From NCBI RefSeq assembly GCF_002215035.1, contig NZ_NKFP01000006.1:1686530-1750529 (forward strand): 64,000 bases of DNA. Reading direction: 5' to 3'. Below the pieces are notes generated by a model. That model searched no databases, had not been told where the DNA came from, and was given only the letters and a program-made list of their open reading frames with translations. Each line of letters begins with the position of its first letter. Position 1 is the stretch's first letter. Positions 10,515-19,412 of this stretch are shown here, piece by piece. Made by a program: the position numbers and the translations under genes. Source of the stretch: Leptolyngbya ohadii IS1 (GTDB taxonomy: Bacteria; Cyanobacteriota; Cyanobacteriia; Elainellales; Elainellaceae).

Positions 10515-12116
10515 TCATTTCTGAAGTTGATAAAGAGAAAAAATAAATGTATCGTCCTGAAATTGATAAACGATTTCTGGTTGAATATTCTGCTGCTGGA
10601 TTGCGGTAATGAGGCGATCGGTTGGATTATAGACAAAGACAGGATTAGATTGCTCAGGGAGGGTCAAGGACTCTGGCTCTGTGAGCAGGAGATAGCGGGT
10701 TTCGGGATGTAATCGGTGACTGATCGGCAGGATCACCCCCAGCGGCATATCGGAAATGACGAGCGGATTGGATGAACGATTGATGATCCGGGCAATGTCT
10801 ACATCAAACTCAGACCATCCCCACCATGTTGATGCGTGGACGGCGATCGCGCAGATGATGATACTGCTTGTGATCAGTGCTGCTGAAATAAAATGCTGGT
10901 ATTTTATAGAAACCTGCGTGAATTTGTAACTGAAGGAATTCGTTAGGAAGTAGGCGACTGCCAAATTCATTCCCAGATAGCTTGGCAGGAAATAGCGTGG
11001 ATTGATTGAGATCCTGCCTGCTGAGACAAGATCCGGTACAACGAGCGGAAGCGCCGTCACACTCATCAGAAGCACAATAAAGAGCCATACTGGCTTTACA
11101 GCTTGGCGACAAGTGGTATAAACCGCAGCAACAATTAAGGATGAAATTGGAATTGCCAGGTACACCAAGATATCATCGTAGCGAAAATGCCACGCAACAA
11201 AGAGCTGGCAAATATTGATGCCCCAGGCTTTCACCAGCGACAGAAAAGATAGAGGTTCGCTAATCCATCCCGTTGTTGCCTCTACAGTTTCTCGATGCTG
11301 CCAGATTGTTTGTAACCACGGTATGAATGTGGCGATCGCAGCAGACGCGACTAGCAGATAGCGAATAACTGTTTTGTTTAAACGAAATCGCTCGATCGCA
11401 ATGACGTAAAACCCATGCGCTAAAATCAGGAGGATAAACAGGATATGGCAGTAAAGACCTGCTATGAGCGTTAATCCATAAAGGCTCCAGTTCCGAGCTG
11501 TTTGTAAACGTATTGCCCGCATAAGTGTCGCACTGGAGAGCAAAATGATCACCATCCAGAGGCTATATTGACGGGCTTCCTGAGCATAGCGAAGATAAAT
11601 GGGAGACACTGCGGCAAGGCTAACAGCCAGCCAGCCCACAGCCGAAGAGCCAAAGAGTTCCAGGCACAGCCAGTACATCGCTGGAAATACCAGCAAACTG
11701 ATTAAAGCAGGAAGCATCCGCATGGCAGAAATAGAAGACCCAAACCACCCTGCCCACCCGTGAGCGATCGCGTAGTACAGCGGTGGGTGCTGGGAGTTTT
11801 CGGTTGCCAGTCCATGAATCGTATCAGCGACAGTTTTTTCGGAAGACCATTGCTGATACTTTTGGATGTCCTCTGATCCAATGACCTTTCCTGTGTAAAG
11901 CGCCTGAACCGCTTCGCTGTAGCTATAGCCAGAAACGCGAAGTGAGGTATAGGTTTCATCCTGCCAGTAGGGCTTTTGATCCAGGTTGAAAAATCGAAAC
12001 AGAGCGCCCAGCAACAGCACAATTAAAAAAATGACCTTGAGCCATTTTATGGACGGCTTCGGCTTCATAAATTTCCTGATCTGAACAATGATTTGGTGCT
12101 CCCAATCATTGATCAA
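10515..12116 (-). CDS. GT39-family membrane glycosyltransferase (PMT/ArnT-like)
   Basis: 533 residues with an N-terminal helix (about 23-45) and at least nine further hydrophobic segments. Directly after the first helix lies PYWQDETYTSL, the acidic DE motif in the first extracytoplasmic loop of PMT/ArnT-type enzymes that use polyprenyl-phosphate sugars. Other conserved marks are the QHPPLYY and LRYAQEARQYSLW segments typical of the family. It probably transfers a sugar to a protein or envelope lipid outside the membrane; the acceptor is unknown. No flanking sugar genes are present, so it is a singleton. Confidence 0.85.
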   Translation of the reverse strand: MINDWEHQIIVQIRKFMKPKPSIKWLKVIFLIVLLLGALFRFFNLDQKPYWQDETYTSLRVSGYSYSEAVQALYTGKVIGSEDIQKYQQWSSEKTVADTIHGLATENSQHPPLYYAIAHGWAGWFGSSISAMRMLPALISLLVFPAMYWLCLELFGSSAVGWLAVSLAAVSPIYLRYAQEARQYSLWMVIILLSSATLMRAIRLQTARNWSLYGLTLIAGLYCHILFILLILAHGFYVIAIERFRLNKTVIRYLLVASAAIATFIPWLQTIWQHRETVEATTGWISEPLSFLSLVKAWGINICQLFVAWHFRYDDILVYLAIPISSLIVAAVYTTCRQAVKPVWLFIVLLMSVTALPLVVPDLVSAGRISINPRYFLPSYLGMNLAVAYFLTNSFSYKFTQVSIKYQHFISAALITSSIIICAIAVHASTWWGWSEFDVDIARIINRSSNPLVISDMPLGVILPISHRLHPETRYLLLTEPESLTLPEQSNPVFVYNPTDRLITAIQQQNIQPEIVYQFQDDTFIFSLYQLQK

Positions 12117-12271
12117 ACCATATTTTGCCTATTAATTCTTTAAAGAAGTAAAATCAGATCGCCCCATTTCAGCCGATCGATTCCCTTGATTTTTCTGAGC
12201 GATGCATTAAAAATCAGCTCGATTTGTACCGCTCCTCTTTCAATTCAGCAACGGCGAAAACTATTCTCGCA

Positions 12272-14749
12272 CTACTCCTGTCTAGGGGCGGCTGACTTTG
12301 CCCAGGTAAAGTAAAACGTTGCTCCCTTACCCGCCTGCGATTCGACCCAGACTTTGCCACCGCGCATCTCGACGGTTTTTTGCACCACGGATAAGCCGAT
12401 TCCCGTTCCTTCTACCTGGTCACGGGCTTCGAGTCGCTGGAAAATTCCCCAGATTTTGGGCTGATATTCTGGTGCAATGCCGGGTCCGTTATCGGCAACG
12501 GCAAACTCGTAGAACTGATCCTGCTCCCGCACGCGAATCTCGATTTTGGGCTGGGCAGATTGTCCGTACTTCAGCGCATTTCCAATCAGATTCAGGAAGA
12601 CTTGCTCCAGGGGAATTTTTTCGGTGAGCAGGGTAGGCATTCCGGGGGCGATCGTAATCTGAACTTCCGGTGGAGGAGAGAGGAGTTCGATCATTTCCTG
12701 TACAAGTCGCTGCACGTTGACCCGCTCCAATTTGCCCTTAAACCGTCCGGCTCTCGAATACTGCAAGATGCCTTCAATCAGTGCCTCCATGCGATGCACC
12801 CGTCCCCGCAGCAGCTTCATTTGCTGCCGAGAATCGTCCGTCAAACTATCTTCCAGATCTTCTTCCAGCCAGGTCGAGAGATTGGCGATCGCCCGCAGGG
12901 GAGCCTTTAGATCATGGGAGGCAATGTAGGCAAACTGATCCAGTTCCTTGTTGCTGGCTTCCAGGGCGCGGGTAAGCTGCAATAGCTCCTCTGCTTTCTT
13001 CTCGACTTCCTGCCGCGATCGCACCTGATCCGTAACGTTCATCGCGTGAACCATGATGCCATAAACCTGCTGATTAGCATCAAACAGCGGCTGATACACA
13101 TAGTCCCAGAAGCTTTCCTCGACCTGACCATCTCCGTTGTGATCAAAAACTGCTCGCTCTTCTTTGCCAACATGAGCCACACCGCTCTGATACACCTGAT
13201 CCAGCAGATCGATGAAGCCCTGATCAATTAATGCGGGCAACACTTCGCGCACAGGTTTGCCAAGACAGTCTAACCCTAAGCCATTAAACTGCTGAAATAC
13301 AGCGTTTGCAGTCTGAATGATGTGCGTGGGACCGTGGGTAGTCCAGATGGATGCCGGAGCCTGGGCAAAGACGCCCTGAAGCTCTGCTTTGGCTGCCTGA
13401 GCCTCTGCCAGGGCACGATCGCGCATTTCCCGTTCCTGCTTGCGTTCGGTAATATCGCGGGACACGCCAACAATTTCAACCACCTGTCCGGTGATGTCAA
13501 AAATAGGGGATTTGATTGTATGGAAGAATCGTACTTCTCCATCGGCGCGAACATTAGGTTCTTCGGCGAGTTCGATCGGCTGCCCGGTAGCAAAGACTTC
13601 GGCATTCGTTTCGGAATGGAGCGTGTAGTGAAATCGAAGTTCCTCCAGCGTTTTGCCGTAGTAGTCCTGGGTTGCCTGGTTCGCGTAAATCAGATGGGAG
13701 TTGGGTGCCATGCTGTAAACCATATCCTGCACCGAGTTAAGGATCTGGGCATAGCGATATTCACTGTCCCGCAGGGCAATTTCAATTTTCTTGCGTTCGG
13801 TGATATCGGTGTGAATGCCAATCCATTCGCGAACGGCTCCATCTGTCTCTAACACCGGCACAGCCCGCACAGACATTTCGCGATAGACGCCATCCGATCG
13901 CCGCAGTCGATGCTCGACCTGATACATGGTTTGGGTTGCCAGGGCATGATTCCAGGCTTGCGCAGTATGGGCACGATCGTCTGGATGAACAGCATCAAGC
14001 CAGCCCCAGCCCAGATATTCATCCGGCGTTTGTCCAGTAAACGTACTCCAGCCCGCCTGTTCGGAATACAGTTCGCCTGCTGCATTCGTATTCCAGACCA
14101 TCTGCGAAGAGGCTTCTATGAGCGATCGATAGCGTTCTTCACTTTTCCTCAAGGCTTCTTTTGCAGCTTCTAAATCCTGTCGCTCTGCCCGTTCCCGCTG
14201 CAATTCACGATTGCTTTTTTCAGCTTCCTGTTCCTTTGTCTTTTCTTTCGTGATATCCAGCATAATGCCGCGTAACATCTGCGGTTTGTTCTGGCTGTCT
14301 TTTATCACGCGCACTATATCTTTTAGCCAGACAATTCGCCCATCTGCGGCGATCGCCCGGTACTCAAACTCGTGATCCTGTCCTTCCAGGGTAGCGGACA
14401 TACAAAAGCAAATACTGCGATCGCGATCCTCTGGATGGAGAAGCGTATCCTGCCAGAAAGTCGGTTCCGTTAACCACTGCTGAGTGGAATAGCCTAGAAT
14501 CTGCTCAGCCCGATCGCTGACAAAACTAAACTGCCAGGTGGTCAGATCCATCTCCCAGACGATCGCATCAATATCCCGGAGGAGGGCAAGGAAACGATTA
14601 TTCTGTAGCTGATTCTCCTGGCTCATTGCCTGTTCCGCTGTTTGGCTCACGGATTGATCCCCAGGTTGATCGACTGGTAAATTTTCTTCCGACTGTTCCG
14701 AGGACAGGATTTGAGCGCTTGCAGCTTTCGAGACTTCAGCTTGAGCCAT
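12272..14749 (-). CDS. Four-PAS hybrid-free sensor histidine kinase
   Basis: 825 residues, apparently soluble, with no membrane helix. Four PAS/PAC modules are seen at about 50-165, 205-320, 328-440 and 455-565. A HisKA dimerisation domain follows (phospho-acceptor His in FAYIASHDLKAPLRAI, about residue 600) and a HATPase_c domain with N box NLIGNALKYG, DNGPGIAP and GTGIGLSVV. The C-terminal half resembles phytochrome-type kinases, but no GAF/PHY domain is present. No response regulator lies next to it, so it is an orphan kinase. Ligands of the PAS domains cannot be told from sequence. Confidence 0.95.
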   Translation of the reverse strand: MAQAEVSKAASAQILSSEQSEENLPVDQPGDQSVSQTAEQAMSQENQLQNNRFLALLRDIDAIVWEMDLTTWQFSFVSDRAEQILGYSTQQWLTEPTFWQDTLLHPEDRDRSICFCMSATLEGQDHEFEYRAIAADGRIVWLKDIVRVIKDSQNKPQMLRGIMLDITKEKTKEQEAEKSNRELQRERAERQDLEAAKEALRKSEERYRSLIEASSQMVWNTNAAGELYSEQAGWSTFTGQTPDEYLGWGWLDAVHPDDRAHTAQAWNHALATQTMYQVEHRLRRSDGVYREMSVRAVPVLETDGAVREWIGIHTDITERKKIEIALRDSEYRYAQILNSVQDMVYSMAPNSHLIYANQATQDYYGKTLEELRFHYTLHSETNAEVFATGQPIELAEEPNVRADGEVRFFHTIKSPIFDITGQVVEIVGVSRDITERKQEREMRDRALAEAQAAKAELQGVFAQAPASIWTTHGPTHIIQTANAVFQQFNGLGLDCLGKPVREVLPALIDQGFIDLLDQVYQSGVAHVGKEERAVFDHNGDGQVEESFWDYVYQPLFDANQQVYGIMVHAMNVTDQVRSRQEVEKKAEELLQLTRALEASNKELDQFAYIASHDLKAPLRAIANLSTWLEEDLEDSLTDDSRQQMKLLRGRVHRMEALIEGILQYSRAGRFKGKLERVNVQRLVQEMIELLSPPPEVQITIAPGMPTLLTEKIPLEQVFLNLIGNALKYGQSAQPKIEIRVREQDQFYEFAVADNGPGIAPEYQPKIWGIFQRLEARDQVEGTGIGLSVVQKTVEMRGGKVWVESQAGKGATFYFTWAKSAAPRQE

Positions 14750-14981
14750 ACTAGATCTTTCCTACAACTCCTATTCCGTAAGGCTGATTATTGACGACGA
14801 AGCTTCAAGCAGACATCTACATACAGGTTGATTCTGCTGGGTTTGGATCATTAGTCAGACGATCGGGCTATCGCAGCTTTACTATGCGAAGGCTTCAGTT
14901 TTACGATTCTCAGCTATTCTTACGATAGAGTTTACCTGCGTCTACTCGCCTGATTGGTATTCAGCTGATCGTCACAGGGAC

Positions 14982-15398
14982 ATGAATCAACCGAGGGTCG
15001 GTGTTGGAGTGATTGTTGTGGACGGAACCCAGGTTTTGCTGGGAAAACGCTCTGGTTCCCACGGTAGAGATACCTGGTCTTTTCCGGGCGGACATTTAGA
15101 GTTTGGTGAATCGCCGCTGACCTGTGCCGCTCGCGAGCTGTTGGAGGAAACAGGTTTGACCGCAGACCATTGGGAAGTGGGTCCCTACACAAACGACATT
15201 TTCGAGCAGGAAGGAAAACACTACGTGACTCTGTTTGTCCTTACCCAGTACAGTGGCGGCACCCCTGAAGTGCGAGAGCCTGATCGCTGTCAGGAATGGC
15301 GATGGTTCCAGTGGAATAATCTGCCCGCTCCGCTTTTCCTGCCGATTCAAAATCTACTGAAGCAGGGCTTTCACATTGAGTCTTTGAAAGAGAATTGA
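14982..15398 (+). CDS. NUDIX hydrolase (NUDT15/MutT-like)
   Basis: 138 residues. The NUDIX box is complete: G at the start of GGHLEFGESP, then REL and EETG (pattern Gx5Ex7REUxEExGU). The N-terminal strand GVGVIVVDGTQVLLGKRSG and the FPGGH motif fit nucleotide-triphosphate pyrophosphohydrolases of the NUDT15/MutT kind, which clean modified nucleotides. The substrate is inferred only from the family. It is convergent with the YkgJ-like gene; the two stops lie 14 nt apart. Confidence 0.9.
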   Translation: MNQPRVGVGVIVVDGTQVLLGKRSGSHGRDTWSFPGGHLEFGESPLTCAARELLEETGLTADHWEVGPYTNDIFEQEGKHYVTLFVLTQYSGGTPEVREPDRCQEWRWFQWNNLPAPLFLPIQNLLKQGFHIESLKEN

Positions 15399-15412
15399 GG
15401 GAATTTCAAAGA

Positions 15413-15973
15413 TCAATCGCCATAATGCTGCTCAAAGGAAACTGCTGCGCCTCCAATTTGTTCGAGTTTTTTGCGAATTGCTTCCGCGTTGCCCCACACG
15501 ATCGTCCCTTCACCCCGATGAGCGATTTCATCTCTAATTTGCTGACAGTACTGCTCTTCATGGCGGGCAGCAAAGAAACCATAGGTGCGGCAGGCGATGG
15601 GGCGAGCATCGTAGATTCGACAGGCTCCCTCCTGCTCATTGAGATAGGGGCACACAACGGATAAACCAAGATTTCCTTCAGCGATTTGTTGGAGAAGCGC
15701 GTTAATTTTTTGCTCTACGATCGCCTGCTCTGAAACTGGCAATTGAGCCACTGCCGCATCAACTCGTTCCCATTCGATCGCAGTCAGGTCTGGCGGATGG
15801 TCGAGGTGACGACAGCAGTAATCGCAGCCTCGCTTGCAGAGCCACCCATCTCGTTCTGCCCGAATTGCCTGAACTCTCGATTCTATCCGCTGATCCAGGT
15901 TGTGAAGCTGCTGTCTTAACTCGTTCATTGCTTGGAATCGATTCTCCTTCCTGCCATTGTCCCCTTTTGTCAT
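15413..15973 (-). CDS. YkgJ-family cysteine-cluster protein
   Basis: 186 residues. The Cys-rich signature of the YkgJ family (putative Zn or Fe-S chelating proteins) is present: KRGCDYCCRH, VVCPYLNEQEGACRIYDARPIACRTYG. An N-terminal amphipathic helix precedes it. Function is not established for the family. The first ATG has a G-rich Shine-Dalgarno-like stretch 4 nt upstream; an internal ATG at 15928 is an alternative start that would remove 15 residues. Confidence 0.85.
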   Translation of the reverse strand: MTKGDNGRKENRFQAMNELRQQLHNLDQRIESRVQAIRAERDGWLCKRGCDYCCRHLDHPPDLTAIEWERVDAAVAQLPVSEQAIVEQKINALLQQIAEGNLGLSVVCPYLNEQEGACRIYDARPIACRTYGFFAARHEEQYCQQIRDEIAHRGEGTIVWGNAEAIRKKLEQIGGAAVSFEQHYGD

Positions 15974-16029
15974 TGTCCCCCTTAAACCAGTCTCCTACAA
16001 AATAACGTTCAGAAATGCGTGACTTGATT

Positions 16030-16140
16030 GAATGGGGTTTGGACGGGGTGTGGATAGAGTATGGATGTCCTATGGATATCGTACAGATGTTGGATAGACG
16101 CCGGATAGATGCCGGAAAGATGTTGGATAGATGTCGTGGA
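16030..16140. repeat. Degenerate short repeat (GGATAGATG-like)
   Basis: At least seven degenerate copies of a 9-11-nt motif (GGATAGA, GGATGTC, GGATATC, GGATAGATG) lie in this intergenic stretch upstream of the exonuclease gene. They look like a worn version of the GGATGAGT octamers found elsewhere in the window. A 65-codon frame crossing them has repeat-like composition and is not considered a gene. Confidence 0.5.
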
Positions 16141-16247
16141 AGATGGGGAATGCGATCGAGAAGCTTTGTATTAATTTGTGCATCTCAAGCCCTCTGGGAA
16201 GCTGCATTATGAGAGCATGATTTTGGAAATTTGCACCGCATGATGCC

Positions 16248-16775
16248 ATGACGACTTTCGTTGCCCTCGACTTTGAAACCGCCGATAACGGCAGAGACAG
16301 TGCTTGCGCGATCGGACTGGTTCGGGTGGAAAACTGGCAGATTATCGAGCGAATTCACTATCTGATTCGACCTCCGCGCCCACGGGTGCAGTTTACCCAC
16401 ATCCACGGGATTCGGTGGAAAGATGTTGCCCAGCAACCCTGCTTTGGGGAACTGTGGGAGGCGATCGAACCGATCCTGAAGGATGCCGATTTTCTAGCAG
16501 CGCACAATGCCACTTTCGATCGGGGGGTACTTCATGCCTGCTGCGACGCTCATGGGTTAGCTCGACCCTCCCAATCGTTTGTTTGTACCGTGCAGTTGGC
16601 TCGCAAGGTCTGGAATATTCGCCCCACCAAGCTACCCGATGTGTGCCAGTTCTTGGACATTGAATTAAACCATCACCAAGCGTTATCCGATGCGGAAGCC
16701 TGTGCCCGGATTGTGATTGCAGCCAATTTAACCGGAGTGCCAGCAGCAAGTTCTAAGCAGGGTTCACTGGGTTAG
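16248..16775 (+). CDS. DnaQ-like 3'-5' exonuclease (DEDDh)
   Basis: 175 residues, a stand-alone exonuclease domain. Exo I is FVALDFETAD (Asp and Glu), Exo II FLAAHNATFDRGVL (Asp), Exo III HQALSDAEACA (His and Asp), giving the DEDDh set. It lacks a polymerase or BRCT partner. Such single-domain proteins are generally epsilon-like proofreading or DNA/RNA trimming nucleases; the particular role is unknown. Its stop overlaps that of the convergent isochorismatase gene by 4 nt. A HIP1-like octamer lies within the gene, as is usual here. Confidence 0.9.
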   Translation: MTTFVALDFETADNGRDSACAIGLVRVENWQIIERIHYLIRPPRPRVQFTHIHGIRWKDVAQQPCFGELWEAIEPILKDADFLAAHNATFDRGVLHACCDAHGLARPSQSFVCTVQLARKVWNIRPTKLPDVCQFLDIELNHHQALSDAEACARIVIAANLTGVPAASSKQGSLG

Positions 16776-17320
16776 CTGTCCGATTTGACTTCAGGAGCCG
16801 CCAGCAGTCCTTCGCCCAAGCCCGCATCTCGCAAACGCTGGGCACCAATATTGCGGCTGAGAACGGCTAAACCTGCCAGGTGTGCCTGCAATCCTGCGGT
16901 ACTGGCACAGCAATCTGTGAGGACGATCGGCTCAATTCCCTGGTCAAATAAATCCATCGCAATTTTTAAGACACACATATCCGTATCAATTCCGGCGACG
17001 GCAATCTGCTGAACCTGATGATCACCGAGATAGCGAACTAATTCTTGCGGCAATCCACACAATCCTGGTTTGCTGAAAATCCGCTTAGATTGAACGTAGG
17101 GAGCCAGATCCGCTGCCAGCTCAGTTTCCGGTTCGCGATCGCAGCTATCCCACTGGAGCAGGCGCGTGTAGGGACTATCGGGCGAATTAATAAAGCGGGT
17201 AAATAGTATCGGAGCGTAGGTCTGCTGCTGGATAAGGCGAGCAATTCTTTGGGGAATGTGATGGGTAAAGTCGTTAATAAATCCGGTCTGGACATCGACA
17301 ACTAATAAAGGAATAGTCAT
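16772..17320 (-). CDS. Isochorismatase-family cysteine hydrolase
   Basis: 182 residues. The catalytic triad of the family is visible: Asp in LLVVDVQTGF, Lys in IFSKPGLCGL, and Cys in AGIDTDMCVLKIAMDLF, with the cis-peptide neighbourhood before the Cys conserved. Family members include nicotinamidases and other amide or enol-ether hydrolases; the substrate here is unknown. It is probably cytosolic. The adjacent minus-strand NUDIX gene (ADP-ribose type) might suggest NAD-related salvage, but this is only a hint from position. Confidence 0.85.
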   Translation of the reverse strand: MTIPLLVVDVQTGFINDFTHHIPQRIARLIQQQTYAPILFTRFINSPDSPYTRLLQWDSCDREPETELAADLAPYVQSKRIFSKPGLCGLPQELVRYLGDHQVQQIAVAGIDTDMCVLKIAMDLFDQGIEPIVLTDCCASTAGLQAHLAGLAVLSRNIGAQRLRDAGLGEGLLAAPEVKSDS

Positions 17321-17359
17321 AGCACATTTAGTAAGCAGTTTATAGAATGACGCTGAGGG

Positions 17360-17908
17360 CTACTCGATCGCTGTAAGGAGATGCCAGGCTTTTAAAATCA
17401 GAATGCAGCTTGGAGCATGGGTGATCGCTCCCTCCATTACCGAGGTGAATGCCTGTGCGAATGGCATCTTGCACGTTTTGATCGTCTCCGTTCCTTCTGG
17501 GTGGCTTTCAATCGAGGTTAAGGATTTTGCCAGGAAAAGATGAACGGGACAGTGAACGATCGAAGTATCGAGATTAAACTTGCCTAAATCCCGCCAATCG
17601 GCTGCATGAATGCCTGCTTCTTCGGCTAATTCTCGCTGTGCGGCTTCCATAAGGGGTTCGTCACTTTCTAATGCACCCGTGATCACTTCCAGGCTTTCCT
17701 GACCCAGGGCGTAGCGAAATTGCCTGACCAAATACACGTTGTCCTGCTCATCAAGGGGAAGAACGGTAATTCCTGGTTTCATTGCAACGGTGCTGTAGGT
17801 TCCTCGTTGCCCATCCGGTCGAATCACCTGATCTTCAACCACCGTAATAAAGGAGTTCTGGTACTGCCGAATTGTTTTCTCGATCGTCCAGGGTCCATTT
17901 TTCTGCAT
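17360..17908 (-). CDS. NUDIX hydrolase (ADP-sugar pyrophosphatase-like)
   Basis: 182 residues. The NUDIX box reads GALESDEPLMEAAQRELAEE followed by AG, matching Gx5Ex7REUxEExGU. Upstream VYLVRQFRYALGQESLEVITG is typical of ADP-ribose/ADP-sugar pyrophosphatases, in which the aromatic and Arg residues hold the ADP part. It lies 39 nt downstream of the isochorismatase start side on the same strand and could be transcribed with it. A perfect 7-bp inverted repeat about 100 nt upstream may regulate it. Confidence 0.9.
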   Translation of the reverse strand: MQKNGPWTIEKTIRQYQNSFITVVEDQVIRPDGQRGTYSTVAMKPGITVLPLDEQDNVYLVRQFRYALGQESLEVITGALESDEPLMEAAQRELAEEAGIHAADWRDLGKFNLDTSIVHCPVHLFLAKSLTSIESHPEGTETIKTCKMPFAQAFTSVMEGAITHAPSCILILKAWHLLTAIE

Positions 17909-18011
17909 TGATTGCTCCCCGCATTCTTCTAACAGGTTTTTTCCAGCAGGTTTTTATCGGCGTGAAAGAGTGAAATCCTGATTTAGCAGCGCAGCAAATG
18001 TGGCGATCGAC

Positions 18012-18031
18012 CTGTACATTTAGCTGTACAG
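18012..18031. promoter_or_regulatory. 20-bp inverted repeat upstream of the NUDIX gene
   Basis: CTGTACATTTAGCTGTACAG has perfect 7-bp arms separated by 6 nt. Its spacing does not fit the published cyanobacterial LexA consensus. Just downstream, AGTCAACTCAA occurs twice (18044-18075 region), 21 nt apart. Together they could be binding sites for a regulator of the minus-strand NUDIX gene; this is untested. Confidence 0.35.
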
Positions 18032-18113
18032 CCAACTTAATAGTCAACTCAACATTCGACCTAACAGTCAACTCAAGTTATACCGTGCCAGAGTTATCAA
18101 TCCATCTGCCCGG

Positions 18114-18773
18114 CTACCGATTCTCGATGCGCTGCCGCAATCCCAAACTATAGCGGGTCGATCGAATATCCATCACGAAATGAAAGGGACGCACGGAGGC
18201 GTTGAGAAAACCGGGGGCACGCAGGAAAATTACATTGCCGGGAGTCGTATCGAGGGGGACAGCATGAGTGCCCTGGCGATCGTCACAGCGGTAAAACTTA
18301 GCTTGTCCACTCAGGTTCACGAGGGCAATCAGATTAATTGCTCTTAAGCTATCCCGATGGGGAGTAATACCAAGCTGTCCTGGAAGATACCGCTGAATCA
18401 CCAGTTCGGTAAATTGGAGGGGTGTGCTGAAGGGGTAGTCATCCAATCGATCGAATGCCTGATCCAGAAGGGACTGAAATGCCTGCTTGAACTCTGGATA
18501 TAGTCCTACTTCGGGGAGCTGGTTACAGGCACTATATTCGGTTCTGACGATATTCTCGCCGACTCCGACGGTTTTGACCTCTGGCTCATAGTGAAAGCTT
18601 TCTGCCTCCTGTTGAAGGGCTTGCCTCGCCGTTTGGGTCAGCAGGGGAATTGAAATTGCCCCTTTGGTTGTAAGGGCATGGATCAGAGCGTGACTCTCAA
18701 GGGGTGCGCTAAAGAAGGGACTGCCTCCGAACGTTACAGAAGTTTGCGTTTTGGCAATTTATTCGTATTTCAT
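18114..18773 (-). pseudogene. 2OG-Fe(II) oxygenase-like protein with stop at codon 5 (or non-canonical start)
   Basis: The C-terminal half carries the double-stranded beta-helix iron site: His and Asp in ITPHRDSLRAINLI and a distal His in PFHFVMDIRSTRYSLGLRQR. The frame stays open far upstream of the only canonical internal start (TTG at 18446), to 18758, and reads like protein (AESFHYEPEVKTVG, NQLPEVGLYPEFKQAF). No ATG, GTG or TTG occurs in that stretch. An ATG with a GGAAG Shine-Dalgarno lies in the same frame at 18773, but it gives M-K-Y-E-stop (TAA 18761-18759). Either a nonsense change has hit codon 5, or translation starts at the ATT next to the stop. Related proteins act on small molecules or nucleic acid bases; the substrate is unknown. 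Confidence 0.65.
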
Positions 18774-18893
18774 CTATAACACTTCCAAAAGATTTCTGCG
18801 AAGGGTATAAGAGCGTATAGCTGAACTTTCAGTGATCCATTGTCCGTGCCAGAAAATGTCCTCTAACAGGAATGTCCCCCAACGGAAAAAATT

Positions 18894-19169
18894 ATGTCCT
18901 GCCAGCACCTCAACGCAGTCACCCTAGAAAATCTGATCTTCAAGTCCAACTATCCCGTGTTTCGATGCGAGGAATGCATTCAGACAGGCGATCGCTGGGT
19001 TCACCTACGAATTTGTCAGACCTGCGGCAAGATGCTTTGCTGCGACTCTTCCAAAAATCAACACGCCCGACGGCACTACGAAGAAAGCGGACATCCGGTG
19101 ATTAGCTCCGCAGAATTGGGCGAGGAATGGCTTTGGTGCTTTGTGGATGATCAGACCAAGAACTTTTAA
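18894..19169 (+). CDS. UBP-type zinc finger protein
   Basis: 91 residues that are almost all one ZnF-UBP domain: Cys/His ligands in MSCQHL, FRCEEC, LRICQTCGKMLCCDSSKNQHARRHYEESGHP, ending EEWLWCFVDDQ. In eukaryotes this fold binds the ubiquitin C-terminus; in bacteria stand-alone copies are of unknown function. The ATG at 18894 is chosen because the domain begins at once; the overlapping +2 frame is a shadow. The final codons (K-N-F-stop) are the first unit of a 12-bp tandem repeat that runs on downstream. Confidence 0.85.
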   Translation: MSCQHLNAVTLENLIFKSNYPVFRCEECIQTGDRWVHLRICQTCGKMLCCDSSKNQHARRHYEESGHPVISSAELGEEWLWCFVDDQTKNF

Positions 19170-19216
19170 AAGAACTTTTAAAAGAACTTTTAAGAGAACT
19201 ATTAAAAGAACCATTA
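19157..19216. repeat. Five tandem 12-bp units at the 3' end of the zinc-finger gene
   Basis: Units at 19157, 19169, 19181, 19193 and 19205 follow AAAGAACTTTTA with one to three changes. The first unit is the end of the zinc-finger gene including its stop codon. Neighbouring units form overlapping AAAAG/CTTTT palindromes. Confidence 0.85.
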
Positions 19217-19412
19217 ATCGGGAGCTTTGAGAGATACTTTAGTAAAATCATGAGTCAAATCATGCGGAAAACTCGAAAAATAGTGGAGTTATTACACCTA
19301 TTCATTCCTGGATAGAAAACAGGAGAATCAACGCAGTAGGAAGTTTGAAGGTTGCGGGAAAGCGGTCTTCTGGCTTTTTACGGTTTCCCTCGTCAGACCA
19401 GGAATAGATGCA

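Noticed and set aside
16015-16212. 65-codon plus-strand reading frame
   Set aside because: It runs through degenerate short repeats, has Asp/Arg/Met-rich repeat-driven composition and no Shine-Dalgarno sequence.
18872-19105. 77-codon frame overlapping the UBP zinc finger
   Set aside because: It is the +2 shadow of the zinc-finger gene, whose Cys/His ligands are all in the other frame.
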